This document shows, in pieces, positions 42,401 to 50,008 of a stretch of 64,000 nt of DNA (the stretch's first letter is position 1; the number at the start of each line of letters is the position of its first letter). The notes under the pieces are model-generated. The model saw only the letters and a list, made by a program, of their open reading frames with translations, was not told the origin of the DNA and ran no database searches. The DNA comes from Acidobacteriaceae bacterium (lineage in GTDB: Bacteria; Acidobacteriota; Terriglobia; Terriglobales; Acidobacteriaceae): contig JASHRF010000118.1 in the NCBI GenBank assembly GCA_030037545.1, positions 1 to 64,000 of the forward strand, in the 5' to 3' direction. The position numbers and the translations under genes are program-made.

Positions 42401-42997
42401 ATGAATCTGCTCGAGCAGGGCCTGAAGGTGGACTACGAAGATCGTGCGCTGGCCTACACTGAAGCGCCAATCGATATGAAGGGCCTGATGCGCCAGCGCT
42501 TTCGCTGGTCGTTCGGCATTCTGCAATCGTTATGGAAGCATCGCGCCGCGTTTACCAAGAACCTGGCGATGGGACTCTTCGCGCTGCCCAACATTCTTAT
42601 TTTCCAGATGCTCCTGCCCCTGGTGTCGCCGTTCATCGACATCATGTTCGCGGCCGGTGTGGTGAATTATTTTGTCGATCGCCACTACCACCCCGAAGCG
42701 GCCTCGCCCGCCAGTTTTGAAAAGCTGGTGGCCTACTTCCTCGGCTTCCTGCTCATCGACTTCGTCACTTCGTCGCTGGCCTTCAGCCTGGAGCGCCGTC
42801 ATCCGGCCAACAAGGGCGACGGCTGGCTGCTCTTCCACATCTGGCTGCAGCGCTTTGCCTACCGGCAAGTGTTTTCGGTCGTATTGTTCAAGACCCTCAA
42901 GCGCGCCATCGACGGCAAACCCTTCACCTGGGATAAGCTGGAGCGCACGGCGACGATGAGCAAACACACCGAGGCGCTGGTGGAGTCGGTGCAGTAA
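39467..42997 (+). CDS. GH18-like / NodB deacetylase / GT2 synthase fusion
   Basis: A 1176-residue envelope enzyme with three modules. TM about 20-42; GH18-like domain about 95-445 (VYRGLSLDIESIPDDAD holds the DxE end of the DxxDxDxE site; IILMNYDQHE); polysaccharide deacetylase about 505-730 with TFDDSPDP, HTWTHPD, RPPYDID, VDTDDW and ILMHDGGGDRS, all five NodB motifs; then TM and a processive GT2 about 800-1010 (VDDGSHD, IDADTV, EDADL, QRFRW) with C-terminal helices. GT2 of this class polymerises beta-1,4- or beta-1,6-linked GlcNAc and NodB domains deacetylate it, so a partly deacetylated exopolysaccharide made by one polypeptide is inferred, comparable to PgaB plus PgaC. No other exopolysaccharide gene is adjacent. 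Confidence 0.9.
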   Translation: MPERQIFFDPQRKRWKRLRRILDAAAVLSTLVVAAFIFSAFRGQRLPGLLLPVPRHNFRALPDRTPLLRKTKVQRPARRKTNRRPSDIPLNTGEGLRAAYYVQDDAASYTSLKEHVHQIDMLFPQWLHVDSPSGTLMAMSGDNLHEFPVIEGDTVHDPDYLNKVKRVVLAPPAETEIFPHLNNYNPHTQSWDEGLGAVLQNPDKSAALRDQIMRFLIAYPVYRGLSLDIESIPDDADPAYIAFIQALYAQMHPRNLRLYVNVAVATSDADLKTIAANSDGIILMNYDQHEQNSDPGPVAAQSWFVGNLQRVLKLVPRNKIICAIGNYGYDWTLSIPNPKDRRHRKPQVLDTEDLSVSDAWERASDADADLDLNYDTLNPHFEYIDEDNNQRHVVWFLDAVTVLNEMRAARQLGLETFALWRLGEEDSSLWSIWDRPSAPESLQALGTVLPGHDVDTEGDGDILRITGLPQPGRRTVEVDTDEPDPRKKLIVDEHMDVYPRTYTIEQYGYHPKEIALTFDDSPDPTWTPKILDILKAKHVKGTFMAIGSEAAQHVGLMQRIVRDGNEIGNHTWTHPDISEISTRQLDLEINLTERLFESKLGVQPLYFRPPYDIDEEPDTDDEAAPAWRIQQKGYIIVGSKVDTDDWDEHPRKTPQEITQSVLTQLNTMKTKPQFSGSIILMHDGGGDRSATVAALPVLIDALRAHGYTLVPVSALMGKTTAQVMPPLTFWARVRTIPDSIAFSALDAVGTFIVMVFFVGDVLMSARLIIVGFMAIIDRLRRPHREASPGYNPRVAVLIPAYNEEKVIVRTIRSVLNSDYKNLHVIVVDDGSHDRTAEVAIAAYSKEIAAGRVQVFSKRNEGKATALNYALERINEEIYIGIDADTVVATDAISKLVSHFEDATIGAMAGNAKVGNRVNLWTRWQALEYITSQNFERRAMDLFHVVTVVPGAIGAWRTAPVKAAGGYPLNTVAEDADLTMNLLEQGLKVDYEDRALAYTEAPIDMKGLMRQRFRWSFGILQSLWKHRAAFTKNLAMGLFALPNILIFQMLLPLVSPFIDIMFAAGVVNYFVDRHYHPEAASPASFEKLVAYFLGFLLIDFVTSSLAFSLERRHPANKGDGWLLFHIWLQRFAYRQVFSVVLFKTLKRAIDGKPFTWDKLERTATMSKHTEALVESVQ

Positions 42998-43005
42998 TGC
43001 CGCCC

Positions 43006-43026
43006 TTCGTGGTTCGTGATTCGTGG
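43006..43026. repeat. heptamer array, 3 units TTCGTGR
   Basis: TTCGTGG, TTCGTGA, TTCGTGG in tandem, starting 8 bases after the stop codon of the fusion enzyme. Same kind of array as the others in the window. Confidence 0.7.
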
Positions 43027-43153
43027 GTCGCGCGATCCTGCCCTGACACAAGGCTAGCTGGAATACGGTGAGAGCATCTGGACGGCAGTCCCCACGGTAT
43101 AAACTTGCTGTTCGCGTTCAGATGATGTTCCGGCCGTGCGAATTGGAAACGCC

Positions 43154-43344
43154 ATGCGCAAGCTTCTGTTGGCTCTCCCTCTCGGCTTTGCATCCGTTTT
43201 TATTCCGGCCCAACCGGACCGCTTCGGCGCGCCACGAACACTTCGTCCGCGGCGTCCAGGCGCCCTATGACCTTCGAGGACATGATGAAGATGAAGGGGC
43301 TGGGCGAAACGGCCGTCTCCCACGATGGCAAGTGGCTGGCGTAA
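43154..43344 (+). pseudogene. S9-type peptidase, 5' remnant with frameshift and nonsense codon
   Basis: ATG 43154 opens a signal peptide (MRKLLLALPLGFASVF). About 60 bases on, the coding continues in another frame as RRPMTFEDMMKMKGLGETAV and SHDGKWLA, then TAA at 43342-43344. This is how prolyl-oligopeptidase (S9) precursors begin after export, before the first beta-propeller blade. So the remnant has a frameshift, a probable Tyr-to-stop change, and lacks the remaining several hundred codons. It lies between the fusion enzyme and fabG. Confidence 0.6.
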
Positions 43345-43402
43345 TCCATCAGGGCAAGCGAGCGCATTGTTCCACCCCAACCAAGAACTGTGAACTGTGC
43401 CT

Positions 43403-44152
43403 TCACCCGCCCATGAACATGCCGCCGTTCACGTCCAGTACATGCCCGGTGATGTACGCGGCCGCATCGGAGGCCAGAAAGGCCACGGCCTGCGCAATTT
43501 CCACGTCCGTTCCAGCGCGGCCGAGAGGAATGGCCGCCAGCATCGCCGCGCGCTGCTTCTCGTCGAGCACGGCGGTCATGGGCGTCTCGACATATCCCGG
43601 CGCAACCGCGTTCACCGTTATCCCGCGCGAAGCCACTTCGCGCGCCAGAGAGCGCGTCAAGCCGATCAATCCGGCCTTGGATGCGGCGTAGTTCACCTGT
43701 CCCGCCTGCCCGGTGCGGCCCACTACGCTCGATAGATTCACGATGCGTCCCCAGCGGTTTCTGAGCATGGTGCCGAGTAGCGCCTGCGTCAGCAAAAACG
43801 CCCCCGTCAGGTTGGTGGCCAGAACGTCGTCCCAATCGGCGCGCTTCATGCGCAGCATCAGCCCGTCGCGGGTAATGCCGGCGTTGTTTACGAGGATTTC
43901 GACTTTGCCGAATTGTTCCAAAGCGCTCTTCGCGCACGCCTTGATCGAATCTTCGCTGGCGATATCGAGCGCGAACGCGGCAGCCTTGCCGCCGGCGGCT
44001 TCGATCTCCGCGACCGCTGCGGCCAGTTTGGCCTCATTACGCGCCGCCAGCGCCACGGTAGCTCCGCGCCAGGCGAGTTCCAGCGCACACGCGCGCCCAA
44101 TTCCCTGCGATGCCCCGGTCACCAGGGCAATTCGCCCATCCAAATTTCCCAT
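43403..44152 (-). CDS. fabG: 3-oxoacyl-[acyl-carrier-protein] reductase
   Basis: A 249-residue short-chain dehydrogenase of the FabG type, reducing beta-ketoacyl-ACP with NADPH in fatty-acid synthesis. Seen: VTGASQGIGRACAL (cofactor glycine motif), NNAGITRDGLMLRMK, the Ser-Tyr-Lys set in NLSSVVGRTGQAGQVNYAASKAG, and C-terminal YITGHVLDVNGGMFM. Every FabG hallmark is present, but other fab genes are not adjacent, so a paralogue acting on another ketoacyl substrate is possible. Confidence 0.9.
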   Translation of the reverse strand: MGNLDGRIALVTGASQGIGRACALELAWRGATVALAARNEAKLAAAVAEIEAAGGKAAAFALDIASEDSIKACAKSALEQFGKVEILVNNAGITRDGLMLRMKRADWDDVLATNLTGAFLLTQALLGTMLRNRWGRIVNLSSVVGRTGQAGQVNYAASKAGLIGLTRSLAREVASRGITVNAVAPGYVETPMTAVLDEKQRAAMLAAIPLGRAGTDVEIAQAVAFLASDAAAYITGHVLDVNGGMFMGG

Positions 44153-44229
44153 GTCGTAGGAATGCCTTTCAGTGGACCATTATAGGAGGCGAAGAGAACG
44201 GTCCACGTGCACCGTTCGCGGCTTACAGC

Positions 44230-44269
44230 TTCCTTGTTCCCTCCTTCCCCTGGTCCCTGCCTTTATCCC
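44230..44269. repeat. octamer array (5 units) over the yqjF stop codon
   Basis: TTCCTTGT, TCCCTCCT, TCCCCTGG, TCCCTGCC, TTTATCCC. On the yqjF strand the array starts in the last codons of the gene (stop 44263-44265) and runs downstream. Confidence 0.6.
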
Positions 44270-45072
44270 GTCGGTGCCGCCACGGCGGTCACCGGCCGTC
44301 CGGCCAGCGCCGGCCTCACCAGTTCTGCCGGCCATACATACACGGCCAGGCGTCGCGAATAGTGCAGCACCGGCGCCGCATTCGGCAGTTTGATGCCGAT
44401 GGAAGCAGCCAGATCGTTGCGCTCGATTTCGGCTTCGGCATCCTCGAGCGGCCACGGAATGTAATGCAGGCTGGCGCGGATGGGCTGGCCTGCCCGGTTG
44501 GAGCTGAAAAGGCAGGAGCGCTCCGTAACGAAGCTCTCGAAAGAGCCGCCGCGCATCTCCGCCGACCGGCGCGTGGGACCGAGACCCCGGTAGCGCGCTT
44601 TAAAGAATACCGGCCGGCCGCCAAACCTCCGCCGGCTATAGAACTCGAACTCCCGATCCGCGCGCTCTTCGAGCCGCATCTCCGCCCAGTAGTAGGGCAG
44701 GTGATAGACCATGCGGGCCACGCCCACCGCCAGCAGGTTGCTGGCATCGATCGAAAAACAGTAGATTCCAGGGGTCCCGGTGAACCGGTCGCGAACATAG
44801 GTGCGCAGGTTGAGGTCCGGAAAACCGCGCACCCCGGGCACCGGAGGCACTCCCCGAATCTTGATGCGGTCAAGCCAGAACGGCACTGCGCCCAGCCAAG
44901 CCGATTCCTGAAAGGTATCCACCTCCATCCACTCCGGCAGCAGCGGGGCAATCACTGAGGCGGGAATCGGCCAATGCGCAAAAAGAAGATCGTTCCAGCG
45001 CTGCGTCATCGCCCACCGGCCCGCCGGCAGCGGCCGCGGCTTATGCGACGTTCGGAACAGATACTCCTGCAC
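44263..45072 (-). CDS. DUF2071/YqjF family protein
   Basis: A 269-residue soluble protein of the YqjF/DUF2071 family, whose function is not established. The start is GTG 45072 with a strong GGGAGGGG site. Typical marks: WNDLLFAHWPIPASVIAPLLPEW at the N-terminus, WLGAVPFWLDRI, FPDLNLRTYVR and GIYCFSIDASNLLAVGVARM. Divergent from the ThyX-like operon; 254 bp between them. Confidence 0.85.
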   Translation of the reverse strand: MQEYLFRTSHKPRPLPAGRWAMTQRWNDLLFAHWPIPASVIAPLLPEWMEVDTFQESAWLGAVPFWLDRIKIRGVPPVPGVRGFPDLNLRTYVRDRFTGTPGIYCFSIDASNLLAVGVARMVYHLPYYWAEMRLEERADREFEFYSRRRFGGRPVFFKARYRGLGPTRRSAEMRGGSFESFVTERSCLFSSNRAGQPIRASLHYIPWPLEDAEAEIERNDLAASIGIKLPNAAPVLHYSRRLAVYVWPAELVRPALAGRPVTAVAAPTG

Positions 45073-45326
45073 AGCCCCTCCCGCGAGCTTCGGCCCCCCA
45101 TAGGGCGGAATTTCACCTGCTCGCTCTTGATCTTGGGCACCTCTCGTTCGGGCAGTCTGCCTGGGAGGTTTTGGGCCCCGAAATGGATTTCTGACTTTAC
45201 TTTAGATCAATTCTGCCGCGCCGCGCCCGAACAAATTTCGCCCGAACCTGCCGCGAAAACCCCGGGCTCAACAGCGTTCCAACCGGTGGACCGCTCTATG
45301 CCGTATTCTGTTCGCGAGACGCGCAC

Positions 45327-47177
45327 ATGTCCAGCAAATCTTTCGTAAATTCCGCATCGCCAAACGCCGCTTCCGGTTCGCGCAACGCTACTGAGGTTTT
45401 TGCCGTCCATGGCGCCGATCCTGAGATTCTGGCTTTCGCCATGGCCAAATATTCGCGCTCGGCTCTTTCCATGCGCGAGTCGCTCAGTGAGATCAGCGCC
45501 CAGCGCGCCGAGCAGTTCCTCAACACCTTTTATTTCCAATACGGTCACCGCTCCATCGCCGACTTGGCTCACATTGCCTTCGCCGTCGAGCGCCTCAGCC
45601 TCATGGCGGCACTCGTGCTCGTCGATGAGCAGCGCTGGGACGGCCAGGAGCGCTCTACTCGTTACCAGAACTTTCAGACGTCTGGATGGTATCTTCCTGA
45701 TTTTGGAGCAGATGCGGAGTTGGCCGCGCTCTTCACCGCAACCATCGAAAAACTGTACGCTGCCTACCGGCGCACCTCCGCGGCCGCCCTCGAGGTACTG
45801 CGCCGGCGCATTCCCTGCCCCGTCACCATGAAGCCGGAGGCCTACGAGCGCACCCTTAAGGCCCGGGCCTTCGACGTGGCTCGCTACCTGCTGCCACTGG
45901 CCACCAACACCTCGCTGGGTCAGATCGTGAGCGCGCGCACGCTGGAGACGCAGGTCTCGCGGCTGCTCTCCCACCCCGCCGCCGAGGTTCGCGACCTAGG
46001 CGCGCGCCTGCGCCAGGCTGCCATCGGTCCCGCTTGGAACGTCAACACCGCCGCGGCCCAGGCGTTCGTCCACAAACTGGCCGCCTGGGAAGGCCGCGCC
46101 GCCCAGGAAGGCTTCAGCCCCTACGAGGAGCTCCGGGAAAATCTCGACGAAGTGGAGCATGGCTTGAAAGGGCACGACCGGGGAACCCGCTCGCAACAAG
46201 AAGATGGGGCCTCGGCTCTTGAGGGATTAGCCGCCGAAGCCGCCCGCCTCTTCACGCGCGATGTCCGCACCGCCCCCACCCTGGTCAAATACGCTCAGCC
46301 CAATCCCTACCAGATCGAAACGCGCCGCGAGCTGGCCCAGGCCGCAGCGGAACTTCTGCCAACCCTCTCAACCGAAAGTCTGCCCCACGCAGTGGCCCAC
46401 GCCGTGGTCGATCTGGTGGAACGCACCGAAACGCTCGAAGTCGAGATCGCCGCCACGCTGCTCTACTCCGCCAGCCACCACCCCTACCGCCAGATTCGCG
46501 ACCTGGTCGCCGCCCTGCCCGCCGCGCGCGTCAACGAGATCGTCGATCTCGGCCTGCGCCACCGCGGCCGCCATGATGAGCCCCTTCGCGCTTTCCACGC
46601 CGGTGCAGCCCTGCGTTTCGACCTGCTCATGGACATCGGCGCCTTCCGCGACCTGCACCGCCATCGCCGCTGCACCCAGATCATTCAGGGCTTTACCACC
46701 CTGCACGGGTACGAAACCCCCGGCTCCGGCGACCTCCCAGCCGGTATCGACATCCTGGCCGAAGCCGGCGTTATCGACGACTACTGCTCCACCGTGGAAG
46801 CCGCCCACGCGGCCAGCGAACGCATCGCCGCCAGCCGCGCGCTCCAAACCGCCGCCTTGAAAGGGCACGACTTCAGTCGTGCCGAAAATGCCGCAGAAAA
46901 GACCGGGGCTTTAGCCCCGGAGGAGAGCTTCGCTGCTGAAGCTGCCCAGTCCGCTCTCTACCTCCTGCCCCTGGCCACGCGCGTTCGCGCCCTCTTCAAA
47001 ATGGATTTCGCTGAAGTGCAATACATTTCCGAGTTGCGCTCGGCGCCCGCCGGCCACTTCAGCTACCGGCGCGTAGCCTGGGAAATGTTTTTAGCCCTCC
47101 AGCGTCAGCACCCGGCGCTGGCCAAGCATATCCGCGTTACCGACTTCACACAACCCATCGACATGCTGCAGCGGTGA
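45327..47177 (+). CDS. two-domain ThyX-superfamily protein with degenerate active-site motif
   Basis: A 616-residue protein with two ThyX-like domains (about 20-250 and 310-600). The first keeps NTFYFQYGHRSIADLAHIAFAVE, but the FAD/dUMP motif RHRxxSxNxxSxR is broken: DEQRWDGQERSTRY is found there. The second has LHRHRRCTQIIQGF, keeping RHR but not the rest. True ThyX is about 220-250 residues and uses FAD to methylate dUMP; this duplicated form may be a divergent enzyme, or not a thymidylate synthase at all. Two insertions derive from interspersed repeats (residues about 278-298 and 512-532). It overlaps the GT9 gene by 4 bp. Confidence 0.75.
   Translation: MSSKSFVNSASPNAASGSRNATEVFAVHGADPEILAFAMAKYSRSALSMRESLSEISAQRAEQFLNTFYFQYGHRSIADLAHIAFAVERLSLMAALVLVDEQRWDGQERSTRYQNFQTSGWYLPDFGADAELAALFTATIEKLYAAYRRTSAAALEVLRRRIPCPVTMKPEAYERTLKARAFDVARYLLPLATNTSLGQIVSARTLETQVSRLLSHPAAEVRDLGARLRQAAIGPAWNVNTAAAQAFVHKLAAWEGRAAQEGFSPYEELRENLDEVEHGLKGHDRGTRSQQEDGASALEGLAAEAARLFTRDVRTAPTLVKYAQPNPYQIETRRELAQAAAELLPTLSTESLPHAVAHAVVDLVERTETLEVEIAATLLYSASHHPYRQIRDLVAALPAARVNEIVDLGLRHRGRHDEPLRAFHAGAALRFDLLMDIGAFRDLHRHRRCTQIIQGFTTLHGYETPGSGDLPAGIDILAEAGVIDDYCSTVEAAHAASERIAASRALQTAALKGHDFSRAENAAEKTGALAPEESFAAEAAQSALYLLPLATRVRALFKMDFAEVQYISELRSAPAGHFSYRRVAWEMFLALQRQHPALAKHIRVTDFTQPIDMLQR
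46857..46923. repeat. REP-like double palindrome inside the ThyX-like gene
   Basis: GGCACGACT-TC-AGTCGTGCC (46864-46883) and CCGGGGCT-TT-AGCCCCGG (46903-46920), preceded by TTGAAAG. Order and spacing are those of the MITE core in reverse orientation, but both palindromes carry compensating base changes. The frame stays open, adding a peptide (LKGHDFSRAENAAEKTGALA). A weaker partial copy, also beginning TTGAAAGGGCACGAC, is at 46163-46177. Confidence 0.8.
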
Positions 47178-48349
47178 TCGCGACCTCGATTGCATTGTGC
47201 GAAAATTTAAGTTTGCACACCCCATCCAAGTTTCGCCTGCTCGTGGTGCGCCTGGGCGCCATGGGCGACATCCTGCACGCCCTGCCCGCAGTCACCGCGC
47301 TGCGCCTTGCCCATCCCGAGTGGGAGATTGGCTGGGTGGTCGAGCCGCGCTGGCAGGCGCTGCTGACGGCAGGGAACAGGGAAACAAGGGAACGAGGAAA
47401 CGAGAAAACAGGGACTGAGGGATCGGGGGCCACGGACTCCGCGCAGCCGCTTGTCGACCGGCTGCATTTTGCGCCGGCCAGGCAATGGGGCAAGCGACCG
47501 CTGAGCCCGCGGACCCTGCGCGAAATCAAGTCTCTGCGCCGCGAGCTGCGCGCCTGCTCCTATGACGCCATGCTCGATTTTCAGGGCGCCGTCCGCTCGG
47601 CCGCTATCGGCCGCATGGCCGGAGCTGGCCGCGTGATCGGCGAATTCCAGCCCCGCGAGCGGGCCGCGCGCTGGCTCTTTTCCGAGCGCATCTCTACCGG
47701 CGGCGCGCACGTGATCGAGCAGGACATGGAGTTGGCCCGCGCCGTGGCCGGCGACCGTCTTGAGCCCGCGGCTCCTTTGCTCCCCGTCGATCCCCAGGCC
47801 GAAGCTTGGCTCGAATCGTTTTCCGCCGCTCAGCTCGCCGCCCCCGCGACCGCAGGCGCCGGCTGTCGGATCGCGCTGCTCACGCCCGGAGCCGGTTGGG
47901 GCGCCAAACGCTGGCCCATCGAGCGCTACGCCGCCGTCGCGCGGGGCCTCGCCGAACGCGGACTGCGCGTGCTCATCAACGCCGGTCCCGGCGAGGAGCT
48001 GCTGGCTGACCAGATTCGATCCGCATCCGCCGCCGCGGCCACTCCGGTCTGCCCATCCCTCAGCCAGCTCATCGCGCTCACCCGGCGCATCGCGCTCTGC
48101 ATCGCCGGAGACACCGGCCCGCTGCACCTGGCCTGTGCACTGGGTAAGCCGGTCGTCGGCATCTACGGCCCCACCGATCCCAGCCGCAACGGCCCATACG
48201 GCACGCGCGCCGTCGTCCTGCGCAGCCCCTTCAGTCGTCGCGACCACAGCCGCCGCGCCGAACCCGAATCGGGCCTGCTCACCATCAGCCCTGAAGACGT
48301 GCTCCAGGCCGCCGACACTTTGCTGGCGGGGGAAAATAGTCAAGCATGA
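47174..48349 (+). CDS. GT9 heptosyltransferase-like glycosyltransferase
   Basis: A 391-residue GT9 (WaaC/WaaF-type) glycosyltransferase. N-terminal RLLVVRLGAMGDILHALPAV; the C-terminal nucleotide-sugar site reads LLTPGAGWGAKRWPIERY and CIAGDTGPLHLACALGKPVVGIYGPTDP. Such enzymes add heptose to lipid A-core in the inner membrane. GTG 47174 overlaps the preceding stop (GTGA); the first 20 residues precede the domain, so the start is uncertain. An 8-nt repeat array (47375-47422) is translated as a polar loop (NRETRERGNEKTGTEG) after the first beta strands. Second gene of a three-gene operon. Confidence 0.85.
   Translation: MIATSIALCENLSLHTPSKFRLLVVRLGAMGDILHALPAVTALRLAHPEWEIGWVVEPRWQALLTAGNRETRERGNEKTGTEGSGATDSAQPLVDRLHFAPARQWGKRPLSPRTLREIKSLRRELRACSYDAMLDFQGAVRSAAIGRMAGAGRVIGEFQPRERAARWLFSERISTGGAHVIEQDMELARAVAGDRLEPAAPLLPVDPQAEAWLESFSAAQLAAPATAGAGCRIALLTPGAGWGAKRWPIERYAAVARGLAERGLRVLINAGPGEELLADQIRSASAAAATPVCPSLSQLIALTRRIALCIAGDTGPLHLACALGKPVVGIYGPTDPSRNGPYGTRAVVLRSPFSRRDHSRRAEPESGLLTISPEDVLQAADTLLAGENSQA
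47375..47422. repeat. octamer array inside the GT9 coding region
   Basis: Six units: AACAGGGA, AACAAGGG, AACGAGGA, AACGAGAA, AACAGGGA, CTGAGGGA (48 bp, 16 codons, frame kept). Low-complexity G/A composition unlike the flanking codons. Confidence 0.8.
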
Positions 48350-48996
48350 GCGAGAATCCCTCACCCGGCCGGAACCCTCCTCCAAAGGTCCGCTCCATGC
48401 AATGGTGGCAGAAGATTGTGCGCCGCATCCGCGTCCCGCTCGGCTTCCTCGCCGCCGCGCTCTATCTGTTCGAGCTGTGGCGCCACGCTCCGCGACCCGC
48501 CGCCGTCGCCTGCAGCCTCGCACTGGCTGTCCCTGGTCTCGCCCTGCGTGGCTACGCCTCAGGATACGTGCGGAAGAATCGCGAGCTGACCCAGACCGGC
48601 CCCTATGCCCACACGCGCAACCCTCTTTATCTTGGCTCCATGCTCATCGCCGCCGGATTTGCCGTCGCCTTGCTTAGCTGGGTCTTTGCGCTGGCGCTGG
48701 CCATCGGCTTTGCCATTGTTTATATCCCCACGATCGCATCGGAAGAGCGTTACCTGCTCGCCACCTTCCCGGGCTATGGCGCTTATTGCCGCCGCGTGCC
48801 CCGGCTCATCCCGCGGCTTACGCCGGCCCGGCCCGCGGACGATAGCGAAGCAGGTTCCGGCGCCTTCTCGTTCGCCCTCTACCTCAAGCACCGCGAGTAC
48901 AATGCTCTCATAGGGGCCGTACTGCTTTACCTCAGCCTGCTCTTTCTAAGGCCGGCGGTGGAGGCGATTCTGCACCGGGCAGCGAATCTGTCCTGA
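48346..48996 (+). CDS. isoprenylcysteine carboxyl methyltransferase-like membrane protein
   Basis: A 216-residue membrane protein with about five helices. TQTGPYAHTRNPLYLGSML is the SAM/phosphatidylethanolamine methyltransferase-ICMT signature, and YIPTIASEERYLLATFPGYGAYCRRV is its second half. Bacterial relatives methylate lipids or unknown isoprenoid thiols; the substrate is open. ATG overlaps the GT9 stop (ATGA), so it is the third gene of this operon; a joint role in the envelope is inferred. Confidence 0.82.
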   Translation: MSENPSPGRNPPPKVRSMQWWQKIVRRIRVPLGFLAAALYLFELWRHAPRPAAVACSLALAVPGLALRGYASGYVRKNRELTQTGPYAHTRNPLYLGSMLIAAGFAVALLSWVFALALAIGFAIVYIPTIASEERYLLATFPGYGAYCRRVPRLIPRLTPARPADDSEAGSGAFSFALYLKHREYNALIGAVLLYLSLLFLRPAVEAILHRAANLS

Positions 48997-49048
48997 AAAG
49001 CGATTCTGCGCCGCCTGCAGTGATCGTCTTTCTGCCCGTTGGGGTACA

Positions 49049-49132
49049 GCGGAACCAGAGTAGATGGAACCAGGAGCCGCCCCCAGCCACACTTCGCAAA
49101 CCAACGCGAGGGCGCGGTTACTCTGGTCCCGC
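49049..49132. repeat. 14-bp inverted repeat upstream of the DUF3108 gene
   Basis: Arms GCGGAACCAGAGTA (49049-49062) and TACTCTGGTCCCGC (49119-49132) are complementary except at one position; 56 bases lie between. Could form a hairpin in the leader or be a pair of operator half-sites. Confidence 0.5.
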
Positions 49133-49183
49133 TCTAAGCCCGTAAATGCGTGACCGTTCGAATCGATCGATTGCCAAGGAGTC

Positions 49184-50008
49184 ATGCCGACGTTGAAGAT
49201 GCGCGCCCCTACCGCGGCCTTTTTCTGTGCGCTTGCCTGCCTGGCCTCAGGCGCCAGTCCGACCCAACTTCCGGCGCAGAGTCCAGTCGCGGCGCCCGCC
49301 GGCTCGCCGCCAAATCAGCTCACCCCTCCGCAGCCCGGCTTCAGCTTTCCTGACAAGCAGACGTTCACCTACGCGGTCGACTGGCGCGTTTTTCCCGCCG
49401 GCATCGCGGTCATTCACTTCCAGTCCCAGGGCGACAACGAGCAAATCTCCGCCAGCGCCCAAACCAGCGGCGCCATCAACCTCATCTTTCACGTCGACGA
49501 CCGTTTTCAGTCCATGTTCGATCGCCAGCACGGCTGCAGCTACCAGTTCAACAAGCAGACCGTGGAGGGCCGCCGCCAGATCGACGCCACCCTGCGCCTC
49601 GATTACGCCCAATCCAAGGCCATCAACGACCAGAAAAACCTCGTCAACGGCCAGACCCGCCACGTTGAATCTCCCATCCACGGCTGCCTCACCGACCTGC
49701 TCACCGGCATCTTCTACGCCGCGTCGCAGCCCTTGCAACTGGGCCACAACTTCGTAATCCCGGTTTTCGACGCCCAGCACACCATCCCCGTCACCATGAA
49801 GGTAGAAGCGCGCGAGGAGATCAAGACCCCCCTGGGCGCCTTCAAGACGCTGCGCGTGCAGCCCACGGCGGACGCGGGCGTGGTCAAAAACCGCGGCGAC
49901 ATCTGGATCTGGTACACCGACGACGCCCGTCACCTCCCCGTGCAGATGCGCGCCCGCCTCTTCTGGGGAACCATCACCTTCCGCCTGACGGGAAACGAGA
50001 ATAAGTAG
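49184..50008 (+). CDS. secreted DUF3108 protein
   Basis: A 274-residue exported protein; ATG 49184 has AAGGAG close upstream. Signal peptide about 1-28, then a Pro-rich linker and a DUF3108 beta domain: FTYAVDWRVFPAGIAVIHF, DDRFQSMFDRQ, CLTDLLTGIFYAAS, and C-terminal RNRGDIWIWYTDDARHLPVQM-type ending (here KNRGDIWIWYTDD). Family function is unknown; many members are periplasmic. 187 bp behind the ICMT-like gene and probably its own unit. Confidence 0.85.
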   Translation: MPTLKMRAPTAAFFCALACLASGASPTQLPAQSPVAAPAGSPPNQLTPPQPGFSFPDKQTFTYAVDWRVFPAGIAVIHFQSQGDNEQISASAQTSGAINLIFHVDDRFQSMFDRQHGCSYQFNKQTVEGRRQIDATLRLDYAQSKAINDQKNLVNGQTRHVESPIHGCLTDLLTGIFYAASQPLQLGHNFVIPVFDAQHTIPVTMKVEAREEIKTPLGAFKTLRVQPTADAGVVKNRGDIWIWYTDDARHLPVQMRARLFWGTITFRLTGNENK

